A stretch of 64,000 bases of DNA from an uncultured Pelagibacteraceae bacterium (GTDB lineage Bacteria > Pseudomonadota > Alphaproteobacteria > Pelagibacterales > Pelagibacteraceae), in assembly GCA_902561765.1 (NCBI GenBank), contig CACEQR010000005.1:1-64000 (forward strand), written 5' to 3'. The notes under the pieces were generated by a model, which did no database searches, was not told the DNA's origin, and worked only from the letters and a program-made list of their open reading frames with translations. The position numbers and the translations under genes were made by a program. How positions within the stretch are numbered: position 1 is the first letter of the stretch; every line of letters begins with the position of its first letter. Below are positions 42,039 to 50,798 of the stretch, one piece after another.

Positions 42039-45033
42039 TTATCCTCTTATTTTCTTTATCTAGAAAAATAAAATTTGAAACTGTAACGTTTATATTTTTA
42101 TTTTCCATTGGGACAATAAGTTTTTGGCCATTCATTTTTTTTCCGCCCTTTACAACGGCAAGTGCAATTGACTTATTTAAATTTGGACTGAAATAACTTG
42201 AGGTCACATGACCGATCATTTCAATTGGTTTTTTGTTTATATCTGAAACAATTTGAGCTCCTTCTTCTAATACCTCATTTGGATCATCGGTGAGCAATCC
42301 TACAAGTTGTTTTCTATCTTCTCTAATTGTATCACTTCTATAAAGTGATCTTTTACCAATAAAATCATATTTTTTTTTGCTAACTATCCAATCCATTTGT
42401 AGGTCAATTGGTGTCATGGTTCCATCAGTATCTTGGCCAACGATAATAAAGCCTTTTTCAGCTCTTAATAAATGCATAGTCTCTGTTCCATATGGTGTAA
42501 TCTTAAATTCTTTGCCAGCTTCTATGCATTTTTCCCATAAAGACATACCGTATTTTGAATCTATGTTAATTTCATAACTAAGTTCACCAGTAAAACTTAT
42601 TCTCATTATTCTACAATTAATCCCATTAATTTTTGCATTTTGGTAAGACATATGAGGAAAAGCATCATCATTAAAATCTTTATCAGGAAATATCTTAGTT
42701 AATATTTTTTTAGAATTTGGACCGCATATACTCGCTGTCGAGTAGTGATCTGTAACTGAAGTCAGGTAAACATCTAATTCAGGCCATTCTGTTTGTAAAT
42801 AATCTTCAAGTTTTGAAAGAACATTTGCTGCACCCCCAGTTGTTGTAGTCATTAAATAATGATTTTCACCTAATCTTGTAGTAACACCATCATCATAAAC
42901 CATACCATCTTCGTTTAACATCAGGCCATATCTACATTTTCCAATGCCTAATTTTGACCATGCATTTGTGTAAACTCTATTTAAAAACTCAGATGCATCA
43001 GTTCCTTGAATATCTATTTTTCCTAGAGTAGAAGCATCTAAAATCCCTGCACTATCCCTTGCTGCCTTACTTTCTCTTTGAACAGCGTCATGAAGAGTTT
43101 CGTTATTAATAGGGTAGTACCAAGGTCTTTTCCATTGTCCAACATTTTCGAATTTAGCACCATTTTGAATATGCCATTCATGAATTGATGTTTTTCTTAT
43201 AACATCAAAAAATTTACCTACACTTCGTCCAACTATTGCTCCAAAAGTTAATGGTGTGAATGGAGGTCTAAATGTTGTTGTTCCTAATGTACCCATTTTA
43301 ACACCAGCAGTATCGGCAATAATTCCCAATGCATGCATGTTCGATAGTTTTCCTTGATCAGTTGCCATACCAGTTGTTGTGTATCTTTTTACATGTTCAA
43401 TAGATTTAAAACCTTCTCTAAGTGCAAGTTTTATATCTTTTGCCGTTGAGTCATTTTGAAAATCTATAAAGGATTTGCATTTACCTTCTGATATATAATT
43501 TGGTAGTAGCCATATATTTCTTTTATCAAATTCTTTTGAGTCTATTACTGAACAGCTGTCAAAGTCACTTTCGCTGACTTTCAAAAAATTCTTTATTTTG
43601 TTATTTGTATTCTTAATTATATCTTCAAGTTCAAAGTCACCATTACATGAACCAACATTAATATGATTTTTGTCGATTTCATTTGGTATAAAAGTTTGAT
43701 CGATTTCTCTAAAATCCAACTTTCCGCCAGATTGTGTATGCAAATGTACCATAGGCGTCCAACCACCACTTACTGCTAAGCAATCACAGTTAATTCTACT
43801 TTTATCACCAACAACATTTGATCCATCTTCTGACAAATTCATTATCTCAATAGAATTTATTTTTCTATGACCAAAAGTGTTAACCACTGTTGAATTCCAA
43901 TAGATTTTAACTCCAAGATTTTCAGCATTTTTAACAATTTTGGAATTTGATTTTTTTCTTATATCTATTAATTTTACAGATATTCCTTTTTCTTTCAAAG
44001 AAACAGCTGTTTCATAAGCGCTATCATTATTAGTAAATATCGCATTATTAAATCCACAAGACACACCATAAAAGTCTAAATATTTTTTTACTGAGTTAGA
44101 AAGCATAATTCCTGGCCTATCATTGTTATTAAATACAAGCGGTCTTTCAATAGCTCCGGTTGCTACTATTACTTTATCTGCCCTTATTTTCCATAATCTA
44201 TGTCTAATGCCACCATTTTTTTTATCTAATGGTAGGTGGTCTGAAATATTTTCTTTTGCTAAGAGGTAATTATAACTATGATAGGCTGCTAAGCTTGTTC
44301 TAGTTTTGATTGTTAAATTATCTAATTTTTTAAGTTCAGCTATCTCTTCTTCTATCCATTCACTTGAATATTTATTATTAATTTTATAATTTTCATTCTT
44401 TTGAAATATTGTTGATCCCCCAAGAACATTTTTATCTTCAATCAACATTGTTTTTAAATTATTTTTAGCAGCGATTTTTGATGCAATAATACCAGAAATA
44501 CCACCTCCTATAATTAATACATCACAATGAACATGTTTATGGTCATACAATTCAGGATCGGGTTTTGTTGGAGATTTCCCAAGACCTGCAGACATTCTTA
44601 TCAGAGGTTCATAAATTTTTTTCCAGAAACTTTTAGGCCACATAAAAGTTTTATAATAAAAACCTGCAGGTATAAATGGAGATATGAAATTGTTAATTCC
44701 TCCTATATCAAAATTAACGCTGGGCCAACAATTTTGACTAGAGGCTTTTAAACCCTCATATAATTCAATCTCTGTAGCCCTAACATTTGGTTCTGTTAAG
44801 TCTGTATCTTCATTGATTTGGCATATCGCATTTGGCTCTTCGCATCCACTAGACACTATTCCTCTTGGTCGATGATATTTAAAACTTCTACCAACTAAAT
44901 GAACTCCATTTGAAAGTAGGGCAGATGCTAAAGTATCACCTTCAAAACCATGATAAGATTTTCCATCAAAATTAAATGAAACGGTTTTAGTTTGATCTAT
45001 ATATTTTGTCTTATTAACTCTGTATTTGGTCAT
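42031..45033 (-). CDS. soxA: Sarcosine oxidase alpha subunit
   Basis: 1000 aa subunit that binds NAD+ and carries the folate half-site. N-terminal: a 2Fe-2S ferredoxin-like fold remnant (FNFDGKSYHGFEGDTLASALLSNG, RPRGIVSSGCEEPN). Middle: the dinucleotide fold (CDVLIIGGGISGIIASKIAAKNN, with VIVATGAIERPLVF). C-terminal third: the aminomethyltransferase domain (RVYTNAWSKLGIGKCRYGLMLNEDGMVYDDG, FTGELSYEINID). Part of soxB-D-A-G. The complex demethylates sarcosine to glycine, passing the one-carbon unit to tetrahydrofolate. Confidence 0.98.
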   Translation of the reverse strand: MTKYRVNKTKYIDQTKTVSFNFDGKSYHGFEGDTLASALLSNGVHLVGRSFKYHRPRGIVSSGCEEPNAICQINEDTDLTEPNVRATEIELYEGLKASSQNCWPSVNFDIGGINNFISPFIPAGFYYKTFMWPKSFWKKIYEPLIRMSAGLGKSPTKPDPELYDHKHVHCDVLIIGGGISGIIASKIAAKNNLKTMLIEDKNVLGGSTIFQKNENYKINNKYSSEWIEEEIAELKKLDNLTIKTRTSLAAYHSYNYLLAKENISDHLPLDKKNGGIRHRLWKIRADKVIVATGAIERPLVFNNNDRPGIMLSNSVKKYLDFYGVSCGFNNAIFTNNDSAYETAVSLKEKGISVKLIDIRKKSNSKIVKNAENLGVKIYWNSTVVNTFGHRKINSIEIMNLSEDGSNVVGDKSRINCDCLAVSGGWTPMVHLHTQSGGKLDFREIDQTFIPNEIDKNHINVGSCNGDFELEDIIKNTNNKIKNFLKVSESDFDSCSVIDSKEFDKRNIWLLPNYISEGKCKSFIDFQNDSTAKDIKLALREGFKSIEHVKRYTTTGMATDQGKLSNMHALGIIADTAGVKMGTLGTTTFRPPFTPLTFGAIVGRSVGKFFDVIRKTSIHEWHIQNGAKFENVGQWKRPWYYPINNETLHDAVQRESKAARDSAGILDASTLGKIDIQGTDASEFLNRVYTNAWSKLGIGKCRYGLMLNEDGMVYDDGVTTRLGENHYLMTTTTGGAANVLSKLEDYLQTEWPELDVYLTSVTDHYSTASICGPNSKKILTKIFPDKDFNDDAFPHMSYQNAKINGINCRIMRISFTGELSYEINIDSKYGMSLWEKCIEAGKEFKITPYGTETMHLLRAEKGFIIVGQDTDGTMTPIDLQMDWIVSKKKYDFIGKRSLYRSDTIREDRKQLVGLLTDDPNEVLEEGAQIVSDINKKPIEMIGHVTSSYFSPNLNKSIALAVVKGGKKMNGQKLIVPMENKNINVTVSNFIFLDKENKRINA

Positions 45034-45309
45034 TTATTCTACCGGTGGTTTTTCGCCCATTTTATAAATTGCATGTATCTTGTCGTTTGATGTGTCTCTA
45101 ACCATATTAAACCATTTTCTACATCCATGAACATGGTTCCATCTTTCGAACTGAACTCCTTTAATATTCTTTCTCATAAATAGATATTCTGCCCATTGAT
45201 CATCACTTAGTTCTGTTGGTTGTTTAGGTCTAACTATATGAGCTTCGCCTCCACAAGAAAATTCACTTTGATCTCTTTCGCCACAATATGGGCAATTTAT
45301 TAAAAACAT
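45034..45309 (-). CDS. soxD: Sarcosine oxidase delta subunit
   Basis: Zinc-binding 91 aa subunit. Ligands are evident: CPYCGERDQSEFSCGGEAHI near the N terminus, then HVHGCRKWFNMVRDT. Located between soxB and soxA with a one-base overlap and no gap respectively. Confidence 0.96.
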   Translation of the reverse strand: MFLINCPYCGERDQSEFSCGGEAHIVRPKQPTELSDDQWAEYLFMRKNIKGVQFERWNHVHGCRKWFNMVRDTSNDKIHAIYKMGEKPPVE

Positions 45310-46562
45310 TAGTGTGCTACTGCGGCTGCACCATGTTCATCAACAAGATCTCCACTTACAAATCGATTAAGATTAAATGCAGCATTTAATTTATGTGGTT
45401 CATCATTAGCAATAGTGTGAGCAAATAAATCACCAGATCCAGGAGTTGCTTTAAAACCTCCAGTGCCCCAACCACAATTAAAATAGAGTCCTTTTATATT
45501 TGTTTTACTAATGATTGGACTTGCATCAGGACATATATCAACAATTCCACCCCATTGTCTCAACATTTTCATTCGACTAAAAATAGGGTACAGCTCCAAT
45601 ATTGCTTTTAGTGTGCCTTCGACAACATCGTGACTACCTCTTTGAGTATAAGAAACATAAGCGTCCGTACCAGCGCCAATAACTAGTTCACCTTTGTCAG
45701 ACTGACTAACATATGCATGTACAGCGTTCGACATTACTACAGTATCAATTATTGGTTTTACTGGTTCTGAAACTAATGCTTGCAAAGGTTTACTTTCAAG
45801 TGGTAATTTTAATCCTGCCATATTAGCAATCACACTTGAGTGTCCTGCTGCAACTACACCAATTTTTTTTGTTTTAATAAATCCTTTTGACGTTTCAACA
45901 CCTTCAACATGATCTCCATTTCTTTTTATACCATTAACTTCACAATTTTGAATTATATCAACTCCCATTTCATCTGCACCTCTTGCATAACCCCATGCAA
46001 CAGCATCATGTCTAGCAGTTCCTGCTCTTCTTTGTAATGTTCCACCCAGAACAGGGTATCTTATATCTGGAGAAATATTTATTATTGGACAAAATTTTTT
46101 TACTTGATCTGTATTTAACCACACTGCATCAATACCATTGAGTCTGTTTGCGTGAGTTCTTCTCTTTAAATCCCTTACATCTTGAAGGTTATGAGCTAAA
46201 TTCATAACTCCTCTTTGACTGAACATTATATTGTAATTTAATTCTTGAGATAAATTTTCCCAAATCTTTAATGCATGGTCGTATAATCCAGCACTAGCAT
46301 CCCACAAATAATTTGATCTTATAATTGTAGTATTTCTTCCTGTATTTCCTCCACCAATCCAGCCTTTTTCTAACACAGCAATATTTCTCATGTTATGTTT
46401 TTTAGCTAGGTAGTAAGCTGTTGCTAAACCGTGGCCACCACCACCAATTATAATAGCTTCATATTCTCTTTTTGGCTCAGGATCTCCCCAAGCTTGCTTC
46501 CAGTTCTCATGCTGCGAAAAAGCATTTTTAATTAGTGAGAATATCGAATATTTGTTTTTCAT
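45309..46562 (-). CDS. soxB: Sarcosine oxidase beta subunit
   Basis: Flavin subunit that oxidises sarcosine, 417 aa. [23 protein letters not shown] is the FAD-binding motif. [22 protein letters not shown] contains the histidine that carries covalent FMN in characterised homologues. [15 protein letters not shown] and [18 protein letters not shown] close the protein. First gene of the operon, behind the palindromic region at 46583-46609. Confidence 0.98.
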   Translation of the reverse strand: MKNKYSIFSLIKNAFSQHENWKQAWGDPEPKREYEAIIIGGGGHGLATAYYLAKKHNMRNIAVLEKGWIGGGNTGRNTTIIRSNYLWDASAGLYDHALKIWENLSQELNYNIMFSQRGVMNLAHNLQDVRDLKRRTHANRLNGIDAVWLNTDQVKKFCPIINISPDIRYPVLGGTLQRRAGTARHDAVAWGYARGADEMGVDIIQNCEVNGIKRNGDHVEGVETSKGFIKTKKIGVVAAGHSSVIANMAGLKLPLESKPLQALVSEPVKPIIDTVVMSNAVHAYVSQSDKGELVIGAGTDAYVSYTQRGSHDVVEGTLKAILELYPIFSRMKMLRQWGGIVDICPDASPIISKTNIKGLYFNCGWGTGGFKATPGSGDLFAHTIANDEPHKLNAAFNLNRFVSGDLVDEHGAAAVAH

Positions 46563-46582
46563 AATTGCCAGAAATTACTTGA

Positions 46583-46609
46583 TTAATATTGAATATTCAA
46601 TGATTTCAA
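46583..46609 (-). promoter_or_regulatory. Candidate soxBDAG promoter with palindrome in the spacer
   Basis: On the minus strand TTGAAA (complement of 46604-46609) is followed after 15 bases by TATTAA (complement of 46583-46588). The spacer is almost entirely the perfect 14-base palindrome ATTGAATATTCAAT (46588-46601). A palindrome placed in a short spacer recalls MerR-type control, but any dimeric regulator could bind. It lies only 17-25 bases from the divergent tRNA gene, whose promoter must overlap it. Confidence 0.4.
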
Positions 46610-46626
46610 GTTACACATCTACGTAC

Positions 46627-46721
46627 GGAAGGATGGGTGAGCTGGTTGAAACCAGCGGTTTGCTAAACCGCCGTACGCTTGAAAAGGTGTACCGAGGGTT
46701 CGAATCCCTCTCCTTCCGCCA
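46627..46721 (+). tRNA. tRNA-Ser (GCU anticodon), CCA encoded
   Basis: The acceptor stem GGAAGGA (46627-46633) pairs with TCCTTCC (46711-46717), followed by discriminator G and an encoded CCA (46719-46721). The anticodon stem GCGGT/ACCGC encloses the loop TTGCTAA with anticodon GCT (reads AGC/AGU). A long variable arm typical of class II tRNA is present, and the T arm is GAGGG-TTCGAAT-CCCTC. The CCA ends one base before the reverse-strand stop codon of the lytic transglycosylase. Confidence 0.97.
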
Positions 46722-48908
46722 TTAATATAATGGCTTATTTTTAAAAAAATCGCTCAGATAAATTGGCTTTTGAGACAATATGTACCTATAAACATTATAA
46801 TTTTCTAAAACTCTTTGAACGTAATTTCTGGTTTCTTTAAACTTAATTAGTTCAACCCAATCCACATAATCTATTTGTTTTTTTTGGGGATCTTTGTTTA
46901 ATTTCTTCCAGTACTTAACTCTTTTGGGTCCTGCATTATAAGCAGCTGTAGCAAAAGGGTAGGAACCTTTATAATCACTTATTAATCCAGCTATATAATG
47001 AGATCCTAAATTTATATTATATTCAGGGTCAGTTGTTAATTTTGATTTAGAGTAGTTTAGTTTTGCTTGTTTTGAAACTGTTTTAGCAGTGTATGGCATA
47101 AGCTGCATTAATCCTTGAGCACCAACTCTACTTCTAGCTGAAGTATCAAATTCACTTTCCTGTCTAATAATAGATAATATTAAAGCCGGATCTGGAATTT
47201 TTCTTCCACCAACAAATTTTGGCACACTCATGATTGGGTAATTAAATTGGTTATGAAATCTTTTTTGATATGATGCAATTTTAGAAACTTGTATTGCAAA
47301 ATCAAATCGTGAAATATCGGATGCTAGTTTTGCAGCCAAAACTTCGCTTCCTTTTTCTATATTATCATTAGCTAAATGTCTTAATATATGTTTTGTATAT
47401 TTGTCTTTATTTAAATAATCAAGTAGGTCTACAATTGCGACAAGTTTTTTTAAATAAAATTCTTGCTCATAGCTATCATCAACAAACATTAATTTATCAA
47501 GTTCAAATTTTTCTTGAGGTTTAACTTTCATATGTGAAAGTTGACCATAATAAGTTGTTAGATATTTTGATCCTACAAAATACCATTTGTTAGAATTTTC
47601 TTTGTCACCAATTTTTTCATAAGTTCTCCCTAACCAATAGGCACCTCGTGAAAGACTTATGGGGTAGTTAACACTATAATAAAAGTTTTTAAAATGAATT
47701 TCTGCAAGCTCTGGTTTTTTTAAAAAACTTAATGCTATCCAGCCACTCATCCATTCGGCTTCTGCATATTCAGGACCCTCTGTCATTGCATGTTTTGAAA
47801 CTATTTTATAAGCAGTTTTATATTTTTTTTTATATAATAAAGATCTTCCAATTATTGATCTTTCTTTCCACCATTTATCAGGTCTAACTAAATATTCTTT
47901 TGTATTTTGAATATTATTTAATATTTCCAATGAACTATCTACACGACCTTTTTTTCTTCTCCATTTTAATCTGTCATATTTTAAGCCAGAGTCTTTTTTT
48001 AATTTTTGTGGTACTTTTTTTATTGCCTCATCAACACCATAACCTCTACTTATTAGTATTTGTCTAGCTGTATAAAGTAATTGATAATCCTTTGGTAAAT
48101 ATCTAATGATTCTTTTAAGGTCCCAGTGTTTGCCTTCCCAAGCATAATAATCTGCTCGTTTAATATAATCTGATGTATCTAAAATATTTTTAAATTTCTT
48201 TCTAAAATATTTTAGATTATTTGTATTTAGGTCAGCATTTACAAAACCTTCTTTGATTAGTTTAATGCCTTCTCCCGATCTACCAATTTTTATCAAACTT
48301 TCACCTAACATCATTTTTCCATATCCACTTAAAGGTTCATTTTTTGTAAGCCAATTGATTATTTCTGAAGGTGGTTGACTGTTTAAATTGATCTTATGTT
48401 CAGCTAGATATTTAATTCTATCAAATCTTGGATAATTTTTAACTCTTTCAATAAATCTCTTATATTCAGTAAATGATGCTTTATTTCCTGATGTTAACAA
48501 ATGTCTCCATTCAATAAAATCGTAAATTGATGTGGCTCTAGCCTTTTTTGCAACAATTTTAGCATCTTTCCAATTAGACTTTTCCATAAATCTAATTGCT
48601 TGTTTTGCATATTCAAAGTCTCTTTCACTATAGTATTTTGTTTTTTTTGCAGTTCTTAATAACTGTTTTTTAACAACAAGTGGTTTTTTCGGTGGTAATA
48701 AAATTCCAAATATCTCTTTAGGTAGATCTTTATCATTTTTTAAGCTTTGTTTTTCAATAACAGTGCCAGGTTTTAAAGGAGGAATTATTAACTTGTTTTT
48801 AAAAGAAGGTTTTTTTTTTGGTATTATTAATTCATTTGAATATGATGATTGAAAAAAGCTTAAAAAAAATATAATTGTAAATAGGAATTTAGATTTTCTA
48901 AAAATCAT
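46722..48908 (-). CDS. slt: Soluble lytic murein transglycosylase (Slt70-like)
   Basis: Periplasmic enzyme cleaving peptidoglycan glycans to 1,6-anhydro products. The start at 48908 gives a signal peptide (MIFRKSKFLFTIIFFLSFFQ, then SSYSNE); a TTG three codons upstream is less likely. A long alpha-superhelical region precedes the C-terminal SLT domain: SIIRQESEFDTSARSRVGAQ has the catalytic Glu near residue 580, followed by GLMQLMPYTA and TAAYNAGPKRVKYW. About 728 aa. The stop abuts the tRNA-Ser gene on the other strand. Confidence 0.94.
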   Translation of the reverse strand: MIFRKSKFLFTIIFFLSFFQSSYSNELIIPKKKPSFKNKLIIPPLKPGTVIEKQSLKNDKDLPKEIFGILLPPKKPLVVKKQLLRTAKKTKYYSERDFEYAKQAIRFMEKSNWKDAKIVAKKARATSIYDFIEWRHLLTSGNKASFTEYKRFIERVKNYPRFDRIKYLAEHKINLNSQPPSEIINWLTKNEPLSGYGKMMLGESLIKIGRSGEGIKLIKEGFVNADLNTNNLKYFRKKFKNILDTSDYIKRADYYAWEGKHWDLKRIIRYLPKDYQLLYTARQILISRGYGVDEAIKKVPQKLKKDSGLKYDRLKWRRKKGRVDSSLEILNNIQNTKEYLVRPDKWWKERSIIGRSLLYKKKYKTAYKIVSKHAMTEGPEYAEAEWMSGWIALSFLKKPELAEIHFKNFYYSVNYPISLSRGAYWLGRTYEKIGDKENSNKWYFVGSKYLTTYYGQLSHMKVKPQEKFELDKLMFVDDSYEQEFYLKKLVAIVDLLDYLNKDKYTKHILRHLANDNIEKGSEVLAAKLASDISRFDFAIQVSKIASYQKRFHNQFNYPIMSVPKFVGGRKIPDPALILSIIRQESEFDTSARSRVGAQGLMQLMPYTAKTVSKQAKLNYSKSKLTTDPEYNINLGSHYIAGLISDYKGSYPFATAAYNAGPKRVKYWKKLNKDPQKKQIDYVDWVELIKFKETRNYVQRVLENYNVYRYILSQKPIYLSDFFKNKPLY

Positions 48909-48921
48909 TTCTAACAACTTA

Positions 48922-48930
48922 TGATATAAA
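48922..48930 (+). promoter_or_regulatory. Extended -10 element giving a leaderless dapA
   Basis: TGATATAAA (TGnTATAAA, 48922-48930) lies 5 bases upstream of the dapA ATG at 48936. The usual start 6-7 bases after the -10 would coincide with the A of ATG. No Shine-Dalgarno-like purine run is present before the ATG. The slt start codon is only 13 bases to the left, so the -35 region would be in the slt signal-peptide codons. Confidence 0.45.
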
Positions 48931-48935
48931 TATTT

Positions 48936-49823
48936 ATGTTTAAAGGTTCAAATGTGGCTTTAGTAACACCTTTTAAAGGCGATAGTCTTGACGAGGAAAC
49001 TTATGTTAAAATTATTAATTTTCATTTAGAAAATGGTACAAATGGACTTGTGCCAGCTGGTACGACAGGTGAATCTCCAACTTTATCACATGGCGAGCAT
49101 GAAAAAGTAATTGAGCTTTGTATAAAAGAAGCAAAAGGAAAAATACCTGTTATAGCCGGCACAGGGTCAAACTCAACTGTTGAAGCAATTTCACTAACAA
49201 AGCATGCGGAAAAAGCTGGAGCCGATGGTGCATTGATTGTTACCCCATATTACAATAAACCTACTCAGGAGGGCTTATATGCCCATTATAAAGCTATTAA
49301 TGACAGCTGTGGGATACCTATAATAATTTATAATATTCCTGGAAGATCTGTGATCGATATGTCGGTAGATACAATGGCTAGATTATTTGAACTTAAGAAC
49401 ATTGTTGGCGTTAAAGATGCTACTGGAGATTTGAATAGAGTTGATGAGACTTTTAAAAAAATCGGAAATGAATTTATTCAATTAACAGGTGAGGATGGGC
49501 TAGCTTTTGAATATAACAAAAGAGGTGGAGTAGGATGTATTTCAGTCACTGCTAATATTGCTCCAAAGATGTGTTCAGACATGCAAAAATTTTCTAAATC
49601 TAATAATAAAGATGAATTAAAAAAAGCAGAGGAAATCGATAAAAAACTTCAACCTGTTCATAAATCATTGTTTATCGAAAGTAACCCATCCCCAGTAAAA
49701 TATGCAGCTAAACTTATTGGTCTATGTGATGATAATGTTAGATTACCATTAGTAACAGTTTTAGATACAACTAAAAATGAAGTCAAAAAAGCTCTTTTAT
49801 CAGCTGAATTAATTAATGAGTAA
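48936..49823 (+). CDS. dapA: 4-hydroxy-tetrahydrodipicolinate synthase
   Basis: Condenses pyruvate with aspartate semialdehyde, entry to lysine and meso-diaminopimelate. 295 aa TIM barrel: [46 protein letters not shown], and the Schiff-base lysine at about residue 161 in VGVKDATGD. It opens the dapA-recO run and overlaps smpB by 8 bases. Confidence 0.98.
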   Translation: MFKGSNVALVTPFKGDSLDEETYVKIINFHLENGTNGLVPAGTTGESPTLSHGEHEKVIELCIKEAKGKIPVIAGTGSNSTVEAISLTKHAEKAGADGALIVTPYYNKPTQEGLYAHYKAINDSCGIPIIIYNIPGRSVIDMSVDTMARLFELKNIVGVKDATGDLNRVDETFKKIGNEFIQLTGEDGLAFEYNKRGGVGCISVTANIAPKMCSDMQKFSKSNNKDELKKAEEIDKKLQPVHKSLFIESNPSPVKYAAKLIGLCDDNVRLPLVTVLDTTKNEVKKALLSAELINE

Positions 49824-50286
49824 CAAAACCAATACTGGTTTTAAAATTATTACAATTAACAGAAAAGCATCTTTTAATTTTTTTTTTAAGGAAGTATTTG
49901 AGGCAGGAATTGTATTAAAAGGATCTGAAATAAAGTCAGTACGGGCTGGAAAAATTAATATTGCAGACTCCTACGCTGTTGACAAAGAAGGAGAAATATT
50001 TCTGATAAATTCACATATACCCATCTACAAGCAAGCGAGTTATTCAAACCACAATCCTTACTCTGAAAGAAAACTTTTACTTAATAAACGAGAAATAAAT
50101 AAGATAATTGGTAGAATTCATGAAGATGGATTAACTATCGTACCAACTAAAATGTATTTTAAAAAAGGTAAAGCTAAACTTGAAATAGCGGTTGCTAAAG
50201 GAAAAAAACAATTTGATAAAAGACTTACAAAAAAAACTAGAGATTGGAACCGTGAAAAAGCAAGATACATTAGAAAATCAAGTTAA
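49816..50286 (+). CDS. smpB: SsrA-binding protein SmpB
   Basis: Partner of tmRNA in rescuing stalled ribosomes, 156 aa. [40 protein letters not shown] and the basic tail [16 protein letters not shown] are diagnostic. The start lies inside dapA (8-base overlap). The tmRNA gene itself is not in the window. Confidence 0.98.
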   Translation: MSNKTNTGFKIITINRKASFNFFFKEVFEAGIVLKGSEIKSVRAGKINIADSYAVDKEGEIFLINSHIPIYKQASYSNHNPYSERKLLLNKREINKIIGRIHEDGLTIVPTKMYFKKGKAKLEIAVAKGKKQFDKRLTKKTRDWNREKARYIRKSS

Positions 50287-50782
50287 TTATGTTTATCTAG
50301 CCTTTGGTTCTAATTTAGGAGATAGAAAAAAAAACTTAAATAAAGCTCTAAAATTATTAGATAAAGAAAATATTATAATAAAAAAGAAATCAAAATTATA
50401 TATATCAAAATCATGGCCAAATGAAAAATTTCCAGAATTTATAAATTTTGTTATATTTATTGAAACAAGTCTTAATTTAAAAAAATTATTTTTAAAAATC
50501 AAAAATATTGAAAGCAAAGTTGGCAGAGTTAAATCAAAAAGAAATTTTCCAAGAGTTTGTGATATTGATATTATTGATTTCAATGGTCGAATAATCAAAA
50601 AAAAAGTTGGAAATAACGAAATCAATATACCCCATGAAAGGATGCACAGCAGGAATTTTGTATTACTTCCTTTATTTGAAATAAATAAAGATTGGTTTCA
50701 CCCTAAACTTTGCAAAAATATAGTATTTTTGTTGTCAAATTTAACTTCTGAACAGTTATTGGGTATTAAAATTATTCAATAA
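50252..50782 (+). CDS. folK: 2-amino-4-hydroxy-6-hydroxymethyldihydropteridine pyrophosphokinase
   Basis: Pyrophosphorylates the pterin precursor of folate. [22 protein letters not shown] is the N-terminal signature and [22 protein letters not shown] with [18 protein letters not shown] gives the Mg/ATP site. No ATG exists near the domain start. The GTG at 50252, 35 bases inside smpB, is the best start (176 aa); more distal alternatives would add residues unlike the family. Confidence 0.9.
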   Translation: MKKQDTLENQVNYVYLAFGSNLGDRKKNLNKALKLLDKENIIIKKKSKLYISKSWPNEKFPEFINFVIFIETSLNLKKLFLKIKNIESKVGRVKSKRNFPRVCDIDIIDFNGRIIKKKVGNNEINIPHERMHSRNFVLLPLFEINKDWFHPKLCKNIVFLLSNLTSEQLLGIKIIQ

Positions 50783-50798
50783 AATGATATAAATAATT

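Noticed and set aside
50192-50251. An upstream start for folK deeper inside smpB
   Set aside because: The added residues are unlike the family N terminus and would enlarge the overlap; GTG 50252 is preferred.
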